Assembly (NCBI GenBank): GCA_037954665.1
Contig: JBBMOL010000293.1
Span: forward strand, 184,501 to 248,500
Direction of reading: 5' to 3'
Origin: Laguncularia racemosa
Taxonomy: Eukaryota; Streptophyta; Magnoliopsida; Myrtales; Combretaceae
DNA length: 64,000 nt
Shown here: positions 23,681 to 35,700 of the stretch, one piece after another
Numbering within the stretch: position 1 is the first letter of the stretch
How the letters are laid out: each line of letters opens with the position of its first letter
The notes under the pieces: model-generated
Told to the model about the DNA's origin: nothing
The model's input: the letters and a program-made list of their open reading frames with translations, nothing else
Database searches by the model: none
Position numbers and translations under genes: made by a program

Positions 23681-25093
23681 TGAATTGGATAAGGAGTTGA
23701 TTGAATTGGAAACTAGCTAGTTGAATGGGGTTTTGGCTACTTGAATCTAGTTTTTGGTAGTTGAATTTAGTTGGTTCAATTTTGACTTGATTCGTTTGTT
23801 ATCTTTATATTTTTCCTCTATAGTTTGCTTAATTTGATATGTAGGGTTTATTTTAGGGTTTTAAATATTCTTTCCCTCGAGGTTTTTCTCTAACCTTTAA
23901 AAATATTAATTCTACCTAACCTATCTAGTTTAGAATCTAAAACCTTACCATCTTTTATTAGGCTTTTTGATATTCTTTTTCCAAGATAAACTATTTCATA
24001 TAATTATTAGAATGAGCCCTCTTATGAAACTATGTCTTAGATTTGGAGCTTGTCATGCTTTGATCTAAAAGGGCAAGATCAGTCTAAGACATGTCCTAGT
24101 TGCCTGGTAAGGCCATGTGAGCCTCGAATTTTATGCTCCCCATTCTTCTAGTCCTATTAATTAGTTAACTTAAAAAACAAGTTTCCAAAGGGATAAGTAA
24201 TATGCTAGTTAACAATAATACATTATGTCGCATGTATACCTTAATAATTATATTAATTCACAAAAAAAATTTCACACAACAATATAAACTTTTTTTTTTA
24301 AATATCCTATAACCCTTAAAAACTATTTTTTTTTGCTTTTCCTTTTTTTTTTTCTTTATTTCACATATTTCTTAGTAATATATTTCCATCTATAATCCTT
24401 TGTTCTTTTTCTTTTCCATAATGGTCTTGCTTTTAGTTATAATTGATTTAAACATGTTTCACCATTTTTTTTAATGATTTTAGTAATAAAAATGCCTGAA
24501 AAATATATATAATAAGTTTTCATGCGAAAGTTTCATTAGAAAATATTAGTTAACTCAATAAAATTCTCTTAACATACCTTTTGTGAATGGACAATTATAG
24601 CGTAAATCATAATTATAAGCATTTTAGTTACTCATTATCATTTTTCCTAAATAATTTAACTTATTTATATTATATATTTATAATCTCATATGTATTTCTT
24701 TATGAAATCCTTTCGTATATATGAAATGTATCATGATTATCAATAATAGTGGATATTTTTTTGTTAATAATTCTACATTGAGTTGAAAGTGATTTTAACA
24801 CCCTAGTTCGATGGTTTTGTGTTTGCTCCTAATAGTAACATTGACATCCAAAATTTTGATTGGGTATTAAATCGCTACTTAAAAAGCTTGAATATGTAAT
24901 TGAAAATTGATGCAAGACAATGTTAAAAACACTATTGGACTTTCACATGAAAATTTAATTTAATAACTAAATTTTAAATTATTAAATGTATCACTTGAAA
25001 GTTTTGTTGTCATCATTTCTATCTAATATACGTGAGGTTACATCATTTAGCCCTATCATCATTGCCGAGATATGTGTGAGTTTGGTGTTTATA
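23681..25093. other. AT-rich stretch before the MULE
   Basis: AT-rich DNA with A/T runs and no supportable gene or repeat. Its end (about 25085-25093, gtgtttata) would be the left target-site side of the MULE, but it does not clearly match the right flank. Confidence 0.55.
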
Positions 25094-25116
25094 GGCAAAC
25101 TAATTTTTAAAAAAGG
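25094..25116 (+). repeat. MULE left terminal inverted repeat (outer 23 bp)
   Basis: Starts GGCAAACTAA and ends AAAAAAGG. It matches the reverse complement of 31315-31337 with two mismatches. Confidence 0.85.
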
Positions 25117-25198
25117 ATTTTAGGAAAACTATTTCCCGGAATATTATTCCTAAATTGAAGGTGGGACAGTGATTTCTTCCAACCTAAGATTTTAGTAG

Positions 25199-25230
25199 TT
25201 GGGTGGGGGGGGTGGGGGGGTGGGGTGGTT
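25199..25230 (+). other. G-quadruplex-prone G tract inside the MULE left end
   Basis: Four G runs (3, 8, 7 and 4 G) are separated by single T residues at 25201-25226, followed by another GG. Single-base loops give a very strong predicted intramolecular G-quadruplex. It lies ~105 bp inside the left end and is absent from the right end, so it is a local expansion and not part of the ancestral repeat. Confidence 0.7.
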
Positions 25231-25639
25231 GTAAATCGTAGGTTGGCACTACCATTTACTTTTGATTGAAATCGCAATCCTAACTTGTGATTTAGTTGAG
25301 CCCCATTTAACCTCCAACGTGGACACAAAACGTCATTTTCAACTAGGAAAGCACTTGATTTGGTCCCTTTCTCTCAAATTTCTCACAAAAACACATTTGG
25401 AAAACACTATTTTTTGTTGGGAAATTGTAATTTCACAATTCTAACTCATAATTCCAGTCTTTATTCAAGTAAGTATCACTTATTTTGTATAAAATTCATT
25501 GTAAATTTCTTTTGTTGAATTTAATGATTGTACATTCCATTATTGTTTATCTCTATGAAATAGAATGTATTATTGTTAATTTTGTGATAGGTGAAAGTTA
25601 AGATGGAAGGTGTGCTTGAAATTGTACATTGTTCCATAC

Positions 25640-25915
25640 AAATTAGCAAAAAATTTATAGCATTTGCCCTAATTTGAACAATTTCCCACAATTTTAGTAA
25701 AATTGCCTCGATTTATAGAATTTGCTACAATTTTATTAAAATTACCCTAATTTGTAGAATTTGCCCCAAAATTTACCGAAATTGTAAAATTTGTCTCAAT
25801 TTGTGGAATTAACCTCAATTTTATTAAATTTTCCCTTATTCGTAGAATTTGTCCCAATTTTAGTAAATTTGCCCTAATTTTATGGAATTTGCCCTATCTT
25901 GAAAAATTCAACTCA
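25640..25915. repeat. Degenerate ~20/40-bp tandem repeat upstream of MULE transposase
   Basis: The words AATTTGCCCTAATTT, GTAGAATTTGCCCC and close variants recur about a dozen times with irregular spacing, directly upstream of the transposase start. It reads as an eroded minisatellite in the 5' region of the element. Confidence 0.7.
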
Positions 25916-25926
25916 ATCTTGTGGAG

Positions 25927-28360
25927 ATGGAGGATTTTGTCATATTCATGATATTTGCACATGGGAATATCATGTATAATGAATATGAACCATATTACGG
26001 CAGTGAGCCTATTAAGAAAATTAAAGTAAAGATGAATGTGGGGTTCAAAAAATTGTTTTTGAAGATATGTGCAACATTTAAAATTAATCATACCTCCATC
26101 TAAGTAGAGGTATTCCATAGACAACCAACAATTTATAACTCCGATTATGTCCAGTCACGATATTCTTTGATCCTAATCACAGAGGATGATGATGTAGAAA
26201 GTCTTGTTGCATATGCTCAAGCTGTGGGTCCATTGTTTATGCAGGAATTGTTCATTAAATTAAGTCATAATGTCCCCACTCAAGGTGAAAATATAGGTTT
26301 TCAGAGTGTAATGCCTCCTCCACTTCAGGGCTAAGAGTGCGTGAATGCTGGGACATTACTTTAACAAACCGATGATTTTGAAGAGATTTTTAGAGAAGAT
26401 GACAACATGGATTTACCCATTGGATATGCGCTTGAGAGGGAGATCGAAGAGGTTGACAATGAAATCTCTATTGATTCTGAAGAAGTAGTAAACAAGGATG
26501 ATGAAACTGGTAGCACATCCGATGATCCCTGCATGAATATTGAGTTTGACACATCCGATGATTCTTTGCTTCCAATATCCGTAGAGGTTGCTAATGCACA
26601 CATTGTTGTGTCTACTTCTCCAATGGTGGATCCCATAACTCTGTCCTTCGAGCATTTTATTTCGTTTTTCAATAGAAGATGTGGAGGTGATGGGTACATA
26701 ACATTTGAAGAGAGTACCAATTCTTTAGATGACTTGAGCTTTGGTGATGGGTTGAAGAAAGGAATGTGGTTTGCCTTGAAGAGTGATTTAGTATACGTAG
26801 TCAAGGTATACCATATAAAGAATCACCACAATTATCGTGTAGTTGAGTATGACAGGAAGGTATATCATGTTGTTTGCATCGAGAGGGATAGGAGATGTAG
26901 ATGGAGACTTGGTGCATGCAAAAAACAGATGGACACAGATTTTGTAATTACCATTGTTGAAGGGCCGCACACATGTATCAATCCTCTATTGAATTAGGAC
27001 TAACCCTAGTTGGACTTGAGCTTTATGGCATGTTGCTTCTTGGGTTAGGTGAGGAATGAACCTGATGTAAAGATTTCCATTATGAAGTAATAGATTCGTG
27101 ATACATATGGGTAACTGGTCACAAGGAGACGTGTATTGGATGGCAAAAGGCGGGCAATTGAAACTGTTTACGGGGATTGGGATAAATCTTATATGGAGTT
27201 GCCTAAATTGTTGAATGCCATCCAAATCAGTAACCTGGGCATGCATGTGGAGTGGGAAGGATGGATAACCATGATAGAAGTAGAAGTGATCTTCTGAAGA
27301 GTATTTTGGATATTTAGGCCATGCGTTGAGACATTCTAGCGCTATAGGCCGATTGTCAACATCGATGGAACCTTTTGTTATGGGAAATATGACCACAAGC
27401 TTCTCATCGCATGTGGCATAGACAACACTAAACACATAGTCCCTTTAGCATTTGCATTGGTGGATAAAGAAACCTTTGCTTCCTTGTCATGGTTTTTAGT
27501 GTTGTTAAAGGAATATGTTGTTGAACATCGCCGTAACCAACAAACGATATGTCTAATATCCGACCAACATGTAGGGATAACTGAGATATCATTAGTATTG
27601 CATTCGTCATGTTGCTAGTAACTTCAATATGGGGTTCAAGAATGCCATAATGAAAAAAATTGTTATGGTAGCAGGATTTCAGGCGTAGGAAAAGAAGTAT
27701 AAATTTTACATGGAGGAGTTGAGGAAAAGAAATGAAGCTACACCTGACTACTTTGCGAGTATCCCTAGAGAAAGATGGACGCGTGCGTTTGATGGGGGCT
27801 TAAGATATGGGTTCATGACGACTAACCACTATGAGAGCTACAATGTCGTGTCGAATGATGCAAGGTGTCTACCTGTGTCGGTGTTGGTTATGAAAATCTT
27901 CTACAATTGCATCAGTTATTGGGAATAAAGGCATGATAAGAACAACGAAGCATTTGCAAAAGGGGAGGTTTTCACGCTGTGGGTTACCGAGAAAATTAAA
28001 AAATGGGGCCAAGTTGCCATTTACCATAGGGTAATTAGTTTTGATAGAGGGAGTGGAGTTTTTGAGGTTGTTACGAGTGCTAGAAGAAAATGCATGGGAT
28101 TTTAGGAGGCAATAATCACATTGTGAACCTACTAATAGATGAATGCACATGTAACAAATGGAAAATGTATAGAATTTTTTGTTTACATGCTTTTGCTGCG
28201 ATGTCATATGATCATGTGGACAGTATGCAATGTGTGGCCAAGTGGTACTATTGGACAAACCAAAGTGTTATAAACCATATTAGCCTCACTCCTCTTAAGG
28301 ATAGTAGTAGGTGGCCGGATGTGCAGCATTCGTATGTACATTTGGATGGAGGACTTACTT
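25927..28360 (+). pseudogene. mudrA-like MULE transposase (decayed)
   Basis: Would catalyse cut-and-paste transposition of the MULE. The N-terminal PB1-like segment starts at the ATG at 25927 (MEDFVIF) and continues after a stop to about 26230. An acidic linker follows, then the MuDR DNA-binding domain at about 26740-26990 (the pattern VVEYDRKVYHVVC, CRWRL and EGPHTC is diagnostic). The MULE catalytic domain lies at about 27340-27600 (VNIDGTFCYGKYDHKLL and ALVDKETFASLSWFL, with the expected first Asp in the NIDGT motif). A SWIM zinc finger ends it at about 28140-28200 (CTC, then C and H in the order CxCxnCxH). Several in-frame stops, some at glutamine-like positions (for example the run of three just after PLLN), and frame changes between 27600 and 28090 make it non-functional. 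Confidence 0.88.
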
Positions 28361-28630
28361 AAGGTAAAGGCAGGCTTAGATTAAAGCAATACCACAATGA
28401 GATGGACCTTAGGAAGCCATCAATGCAGAATGCTTGTAGTTTCTGTTGAAGGGAGGCCTACAATAGAAGAAGCTGCACCGAACGAATGTGGCGACAAGGT
28501 TCAAGTTTGCTAGCAATTGTTATTTTTAGTAACAAACAATGCTAAGTTTTTCTATTTTTGATTGAAAAGAAAAAAAAAATTTGTTGTATAATTAAAAAAA
28601 TGACCTAATCATTTATTGTCTCTTATGTAA

Positions 28631-30100
28631 ATGGATCCGGGCCTAGTAGATAAATTGCTCTTCACATTACAGAAGATTCATTGCTTAGAGGTTGTGTGGA
28701 GGGGATAGGTATATTATTAATTTCCACTTTCATTACATTGCATTACATAACATTATATTACGTACTAAATTTGCTTTATTTTTAGAAGGATGCTTAATTA
28801 GTGTATTGTAAATGGGAGGCCTCTCTGAAGACCCTAGAGGAGAGATTACACTTCGACCAATGTCTCATGCCTTATTTACAGCAGGTCGACTTTCATGGGG
28901 TGTCCCGGCTTGCGTTTATACAATTGGATTGACACCTCATTACAACTCTTGTGAAGAGGTGGAGACTAGAGATGTACACCTTTCACATACCACATGGGGA
29001 GTTGACGATCACTTTACAGGATGTGGCGGTGCAGTTAGGCTTGCCCATTAATAGGCATATAGTCACTGGGATCACTGGCTTGCATTGGGTAGATGAGTGT
29101 GAGTGCTTACTTGGAGTTAGGCTTAGCCCTCATGACAAGTTTGGGAGACGCTCAAAGTTTCATGGTTGAAGAATTCTTTCAAAGGCCTACCAAACAATGC
29201 GGATGTGTTATCCATCATGAGGGCTACACATGGGCATACATCCTTCAGCTTATGAGTGGTCTCGTCTTCGTAGATAAATCCTCCATCTTAGTCCACTTGA
29301 TGTTTCTTCCACTTTTGGAGGATTTTCATGTCACGGGGTAGTATAGTTGGGGAGTAGTATGCTTAGCATGACTATATAGATTTCTATGTTGTGCAGTTGA
29401 CACATTTATAAAGGAGATTGGAGGAGCTGTGATCCTTCTACAGATCTGGGCCTAGGATAGATTTCTACACATTGCCTCGACTCGACATCAGGTCTACGTC
29501 CTCCATGATGCTCCTTTGGCATGCCATTGACATGCTATATTTGATGTCACATACGTAGTTCCCCATATGCTTGCTCAGTATTAAGATACTTTGGATCAAC
29601 AAACTCCCGATCAGGTATTTTACACTACTTGATTCAATAGTATTTATTTTACTAGTCTGCTGTTCACTAAATAACTTGATTTCCTATAGATATGTTGGAT
29701 ACTATACATGCAGGAGCTCCTAGAGTAGCTTCCCCCTTCCTGTTAGGAAAGGAGTGATATTTGGTGTGCCAAGGTACCTTTGATATGCTTCTATATTATG
29801 GAATGGCACCAACCTGATCGAGTGATAATGCAATTTGGTGGGATCTAGAGGATTCCATAACAATGTCACACGTCTCTTTCCCTTCATAAGATTGATCTTA
29901 GAGGGGAAATCGATGAGAATTGGAGGAGGAGGCATGTGGTCTATATCCAGCAATGGGAGCAGCATCGATTCTTTATCCTTCAAATAGAGTTTGATGACAC
30001 ATTGTTGGGTGGGGTAGATTCCGCATATTATCCTTGCTACCATAGTGTCACATGACGATACATTGGTTGGACAGGAGCGATGCACGATGCCCTAGTAAGT
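28631..30100 (+). pseudogene. Plant mobile domain (PMD/MAIN-like) gene carried by the MULE
   Basis: A second gene in the same orientation, about 270 bp after the transposase. It begins with MDPGLVDKLL at 28631, typical of MAIN-like PMD proteins. A probable intron lies between about 28709 and 28785 (gtatat to ttttag). PMD motifs follow in order: PYLQQVDFHGVSRLAFIQLD, a stop where Trp is expected, then TFHIPHGELTITLQDVAVQL, WVDECECLLG, YILQLMSG, HLMFLPLLEDF and, after frame changes, MEWHQPDRV (about 29785-29825) and IQQWEQHRF. In MAIN/MAIL1 this domain is linked to heterochromatin silencing and gene expression; here it is broken by several stops and frameshifts. A Pro/Ser-rich remnant may extend to about 30720. 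PMD genes are known passengers of plant MULEs, which fits its position inside the terminal repeats. Confidence 0.82.
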
Positions 30101-31314
30101 CACTTTAACAATCTTATTGTACTTTTATGTATCATAAATTGTATTAGTGACATGTTTGATTTTCCATATAGTCGGATTGCTTCATTTGTATTGAAGTAGC
30201 ATATTCTATAGAGGAGTGTCGGGCCATAGCATCTATTGGGAGGCATCTCCTCTGAGGTCATGATGGTGTTACATTGTTCCCTCTAAATCATCAGGAGCAC
30301 CATCATGAGATGCCTCCACCTTGTGTGACTTGAGGGAGGGGATGGGCTTGTGCTAGGGGTTGTCACCAGTAGGTAGTGCAAGATCGATCTCCTAACCTTC
30401 TCATAGATGCCCCACTCACTCACTACTCATCGGTGGCTTATCCTTCACCATATTACGATGATCCTATCTTTAGTGTCCACCTAATGAAGTTTTACACACT
30501 TGATGTCTAGGTACCATATATATCTAGCATTACTTTGTCCACCCACTCCTCAAAAGGAAAGATAGTTAGGTACATGGGATATGAGGGAGGGAGTCACGTA
30601 GGTAGATTCTCGATATATTTCATGGGATGAGCCACCATTTCAAACCTAGACCTAGACTCAGACCCATCTCAATGTCGAAGGACTTACAGCTCTTACCAAA
30701 TCAGATAGAGTTCAGCACCTGCTGTACATAAACATTATTAGAGATGATGTAAACAAAGGGATTAGATATATATGTATATTTGGCTATGTAATTATACATT
30801 GCTTTTTTCATTTTCTTGAGATATATATGTACCTACTTCATTTGCTTTAGATATATAATTTTGATTGTATAATTTGAAAGACTTGATAAAATCATTTAAT
30901 TTCTCAAATTGATTTGTGTTATGAACTTTATAATTATTATAGGTTTATCCTTTTGACAGGTTCTTAGTTTTATATTGAATTTGGGAAATAAATTTATTTC
31001 CAAGTTTATTTATTTTCACAAGTTCAATTATTTCCAATAATGAACTTTATAATTGTCATAGGTTTTACTAGATTCTAGCTTCGAGAAATAGGGAAGGATG
31101 AGAGATAGAATTCAATGAAAATTGCATGTTGGACGTGGGAGTTTTGGTGAAATCTCATATTAAACATGTAAGTTTTAGTGAACTCGCAGATTGGAACTAC
31201 GATTTCATGAAAAGAAGAAATTCCATGTTGAATATGCGATTTCTTCATTTGGTAAAATTATAGTCTCAACTTGAGATTTTACCATGATATTTTGAAATTA
31301 AGTTTTTTAAGAAC
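30101..31314 (+). other. MULE 3' non-coding region
   Basis: After the PMD remnant the sequence becomes AT-rich. From about 31130 to 31260 it carries words like GTGGGAGTTTTGGTGAAATC and CTACGATTTCATGA, typical of MULE subterminal regions and distantly mirrored near 25270. No additional gene is supported. Confidence 0.5.
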
Positions 31315-31337
31315 CCTTTTTTAAGAGTTAGTTTGCC
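31315..31337 (-). repeat. MULE right terminal inverted repeat (outer 23 bp)
   Basis: Reads GTTAGTTTGCC at its outer end and is the inverse of 25094-25116 with two differences. Confidence 0.85.
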
Positions 31338-31951
31338 TGTAAATGGCAAACTCACACATATCTCCATCATTACCATCCAATAAAAGCCACATGCATCACT
31401 TTAGGTCAATACTACGTGGAAAGATAGGTAATGTTGTTCACATATTGAAAACTATAGCTCTTCTTCTCCTAATTTCTTCTCCTCTTCTTTTATCTAATGC
31501 TAACCCTAACCTTAACTCCAATAAACGTATTAAGAATCAAATCTTTCTCATCTATTTACAGTTAAACCATCAAACATTAATTAATTGGTAACAACTGTAT
31601 TATAATTTGCGGAGTTTGTAAATGAGGATCTCTGCGTCTTGATTCACTCTTAGAAATTTCGGTAACCATACAAATATTATTTTATACAGTCTTCTTTCTG
31701 AAGCTGACCCTCCTACTTGATTCTGATATTGACAATAGAAGCTTCACATAAGAAATTTCAAAAGCAACAATAGTATTTCAATTCTTTAAGCAATAATTTC
31801 CTTCATTTTCTTGTGAAGAAGAATCTCCCAGCTCTTACAAGTTTGGAGATGCATATAAGCTCCATTCTTAGCATCAACTGGACAAGTTTCATAAACCTCA
31901 CGACCATCACTATTTCCTAAGCCTCTTCTCTCTCTCTCTCTCTCTCTCGCC
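31338..31951. promoter_or_regulatory. Upstream region and CT-repeat leader of ELO copy B
   Basis: No supportable gene. The last ~28 bases before the ELO start (about 31921-31949) are a (CT)n run, in the position of a 5' UTR pyrimidine/GAGA-type element often seen in plant promoters. The leader is not similar to that of copy A, so the two paralogues may be regulated differently. Confidence 0.5.
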
Positions 31952-32761
31952 ATGAACCCAGGAATCTCCTCAATCCTCCAATACTATTTCGTCTATCACC
32001 CCAAAATCCTATATTTCGAATGGAACTCACCCCACACATTCGCTTCCTCCCTTTCCTTCCTCACCACATCAATAATCACTTACCTCACCCTCACACTCCT
32101 CTTACGTTACAGCTCGCTCTTCGCTCCTTTCCCACCATCCATCCTCAAACCGATCACAGCCTTCCACAGCCTCTTCCTCTGTGTCCTCTCTCTCATCATG
32201 GCCATCGGAACCACTCTCTCTTCTCTCTCCCAAATGCCTTACCCACAATGGATCCTCTGTTTCCCTAAAAACACACCCCCAAAGGGCCCCACCTTCTTCT
32301 GGGCCCACGTGTTTTATCTCTCCAAGATAGCGGAATTCCTAGACACCCTTTTGATAGTCCTAAGTGGGTCTTATAGAAGACTGACGTTCCTTCACGTGTA
32401 CCACCATGCTACAGTCCTTGCCATGTGCTATATTTGGTTAAACACTCCACAGTCTTTGTTTCCTATAGGCTTGGTTACAAACGCTTTAGTGCATGTTGTT
32501 ATGTACAGTTATTATTTTCTGTGTGCTGTTGGGTTGCGTCCTAAGTGGAAGAGGGTTGTTACGAATATTCAGATATTTCAGTTTGTTTTTGGTTTTGTCA
32601 TGTCGGGTTTTATGTTTCTTTGTCATTTTAGGGGTGAAGGGTGTGCTGGGATTTGGGGTTGGTGTTTCAATGCGGCGTTTAATGCTTCACTTTTGGCTTT
32701 GTTTGTAGATTTTCATGTTAAGAATTATGCTGATGCTGCCAGACGGAAAAGTAAAACATGA
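31952..32761 (+). CDS. ELO/GNS1/SUR4-family fatty-acid elongase-like protein, copy B
   Basis: Intronless paralogue of the gene at 19164, 269 residues, intact. As for the family, it is expected to be a multi-pass ER protein acting in very-long-chain fatty-acid elongation. The HVYHH box is at 148-152, preceded by KIAEFLDT and followed by VMYSYYF and TNIQIFQF, all in the same order and spacing as in copy A. Most of the protein is identical to copy A. Differences cluster at the N-terminus (MNPGISS), in the loop around residues 56-75, at KNTPPKGP versus ENTPPVGP, and at the C-terminus, where the Ala run is shorter (ADAARRKSKT). Both copies keep the catalytic histidines, so neither looks like a pseudogene. 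Confidence 0.95.
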   Translation: MNPGISSILQYYFVYHPKILYFEWNSPHTFASSLSFLTTSIITYLTLTLLLRYSSLFAPFPPSILKPITAFHSLFLCVLSLIMAIGTTLSSLSQMPYPQWILCFPKNTPPKGPTFFWAHVFYLSKIAEFLDTLLIVLSGSYRRLTFLHVYHHATVLAMCYIWLNTPQSLFPIGLVTNALVHVVMYSYYFLCAVGLRPKWKRVVTNIQIFQFVFGFVMSGFMFLCHFRGEGCAGIWGWCFNAAFNASLLALFVDFHVKNYADAARRKSKT

Positions 32762-35700
32762 AGAGAGTAATGTTGATGATGACAGGACAACATGATGTAG
32801 CAGTGCAGGTTTTGTGTTTTTGAGGCGGGTATTTTCTGTTTCATGGTTTTCAAGTTCATTTTTGAATGTTCTGTTGTTGTTTGATTAAATTTTGATCCAG
32901 TAAGTATAATTCAAGAGTCATTTCCCTTGAATTCACCCCGAGTGTTTTTCTTTTTCTTTTTTCTTTTTAATTTTTATTCTAAAATTGCTAAATTTGATGA
33001 ATACTATTTGATTGGGTATAATATTTAATTTCAAACTCAAATGTAAATTTTAAAAAAATCACAAAATTCATGTAATAATTTGAGTTATCTGTTATTATTA
33101 TTTTTTTTTTTGGTTTGGTTTTATAAAAACCTAGACTCTAAATAAACTGAATTAAGTTGGATGGTATAAAGTTTTAGGTTAAATTGGACTCAAATATATA
33201 CAGCTTAGGCTAGGCTTCATCTCAATCTAGGTTAGATTTTTGGATTTAAATTCAGCTCAATTTCTTATTCAATGAGGTTTCTTTTGGCTCAATTAAGTTC
33301 CTTCGTGATGTAAGGAAGAAAATCATATTCTTTTTATTTAAATTTATATTTAAATTGGAATTAAGCTCGAGTTTAATAATACTTGATGCAAGTTCAATTA
33401 GGTTCATAAATTTTATGAGCTGTTAAAGTTTAAGCTTGACTTGATAAGTCACTTAAATAGCTTCATTGAATGAGTATACTCTAGTTCTTTTTCATTTAAA
33501 TCCTTGGGAAGATTCGGAAAAAAAAAAAAATCCTTAGGAAGAAGGATGAAAATCTTAAATCTTTCTGTCCTTTCCAATGAGGTTCTAATTTCTTTCTGTA
33601 GAGTTTGTAGATGTGGTTCGTTTTACAAACGTCACATATCATTCAAGGTGGATGTAGTTGCAAAGTTAGGAAGTTGGAGTGCTCTATTGAATATTGTAAA
33701 AGGATTATAATTAAATTAAGGTTACAAGTGGAAAACCTCTAGCACATTGTATGATACCAATTCACTATTAATACGGGAGGATCCCGTATTCATTTTTTTG
33801 CTCTAGCGTCCTTACATAATTCCATATAGATTTTTTATGAGTTTGGGTTTACGTGATTTTTATTTTATGTTTAGGGTTTATGCAATTGAATAATATAAGG
33901 AAGGTGAATAATCTTATCTTACAATATTATGTATTAACGAAAGATTCGATTGGATTTAGGGTTTATTTGATATGATAAACAAACAAATCTTAAATATTTG
34001 TTTAATTCTTAATTGATATTACTTATAATTAAGAACTAAATATGTTTCATATTATTCAACTGATATGACTTATAATTAAATAAAACGAGAAAATTGTCAT
34101 AGCAATCTTGAGATTGATAAGACAGAGATTAAAGCAATGCTTTAGGATTTTTAGGAATAACTAATCATTAAACTAACTAAATGAATAAACACGTAAATAA
34201 CTAATTAATACTATGGGCATACCTATCGTTGACTAAATTTAGAAAATACCTAATTGAATAAACCACTAATAAACCTTAGGGAACAACAATAATTAAATAA
34301 TAACTATTTAATGTCTAGAGAATAAAATAATAATAATTAATCGACTAATCAATAATTAAGTCTTCCATGTATCTTTTCATATGAACCCTTCCATGCGTAT
34401 GCAAAGGTGACTCCTTTCATGTGGACAATGCAATTTATGCAAAAGGCGGTAACACGTAAAAATTCTTTGCAAAATGCCATGCAAGCTCACTGTAAAAATT
34501 GTCATAAGTCTTCATGCAGTAATAAGGGAAAATATGATCCCATCAACTCTGTGCGGAGTAGTAGTGGCTCTTTCATGGTCACAATTATCCTAATTTTGTG
34601 ATGAGTCATACTCCCCACATAAGTTTGCAAGCTTAAGCTGTAAATACGTTTTGATTGTGGAGGAAAATTTCATCGGAGCATCATTCGATATTCTAGTGGA
34701 TTTCCTATTCTTAAGTTGTTGAAAGGACGATCCATCTCTAAAATCTCTCTGCAAAATGGCTAGTTCCCGGCTTTGCCTTCCTAAGCATAGTGCGGAAAAC
34801 ATAAAACTCCCTCAACCTTCACCTAGAACCCACGGATCCATGAAATCCTGCGTGCGTGTTTGATTAGTAACGCTAACCCTTCTCCTTTTTTTGATGGTTA
34901 TGTAATGCTTTCGGCACTACATTCTTACCATCTTGAGAAGGGGTATGTTCTTGACTTTTTTCATTTTTGTCAACTCCAGATTTTTGCCGAAGGGACTGGG
35001 AGAACTTGGTGTTTCTCTAGACATAATGAGCTTTTTAATACCCAGCATCCCAGCAGGAACTCCAATTCCTTCTTTGTTGCAGTAGTAGTGTTGGTTTAAG
35101 TTTATGGCTTGATCCATGTCTGTTATAAGCATAGCCTTGGGTATTTCAGAGACGCAGTTAGAATCTGTTGCCAATTATACATCAGTTCGTGGGAGACATC
35201 GATACCTATTTTTTGAGGTACTTGTGCATACAGAGACATCATTATTTGAAATGGATTTACGTTTGATTTTAATAGGGGAAAAATAAAAGCCCCACAACTT
35301 ATTGTTTCTACTATTGTATATGAAAAATTCATGAATGATTTAGTCATATTTGGTATCTGTGTCACGCTTTGAACTTGATAAGGCACTCCAATTTTGCCAT
35401 TTATCTTTATTATCTGATAAGTACATTTAAAATTCTGAAGTCCGATGCACTCCCATTCTTCTATATCTAAGGTTTTCATACATTAAGGCTCAAATGCAAC
35501 AATGAATAATTCAGACAATCACAACTCCCTTTTAATCATCTTATATTTAAGCTCAGCAACAAACATCACCAATGAGGGTATGAGAATCCAAGAGTCAGAT
35601 TGCTTTATATTGACTTCTGTATACAAAACTACATTGTAAACAATAGCTTCGTTTCGTTAAGAGTTTCCTTCTAAATGTTTTGATCTCTATTAGTCATAGA

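Larger units (their letters stand above)
25094..31337 (+). mobile_element. Mutator-like element (MULE) carrying transposase and PMD genes
   Basis: A ~6.2 kb DNA transposon inserted between the two ELO copies. Its ends are inverted: GGCAAACTAA begins at 25094 and its complement ends at 31337; the outer 23 bp match at 21 positions, and similarity fades into AAATCGCA/AAATCGTA-type words further in. Inside, on the plus strand, are a decayed mudrA-like transposase (25927-28360) and a decayed plant-mobile-domain gene (28631-30100). The expected 9-bp target duplication is not evident (gtgtttata versus tgtaaatgg), so the insertion is probably old. Stops and frameshifts make it non-autonomous. Confidence 0.85.

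Noticed and set aside
31343..31591. 82-codon plus-strand open frame just after the MULE
   Set aside because: No family resemblance; it begins at the MULE boundary and has no conserved counterpart upstream of ELO copy A.
34407..35479. Several short open frames on both strands after ELO copy B
   Set aside because: The colinear DNA after copy A does not keep these frames, so they are not conserved genes.
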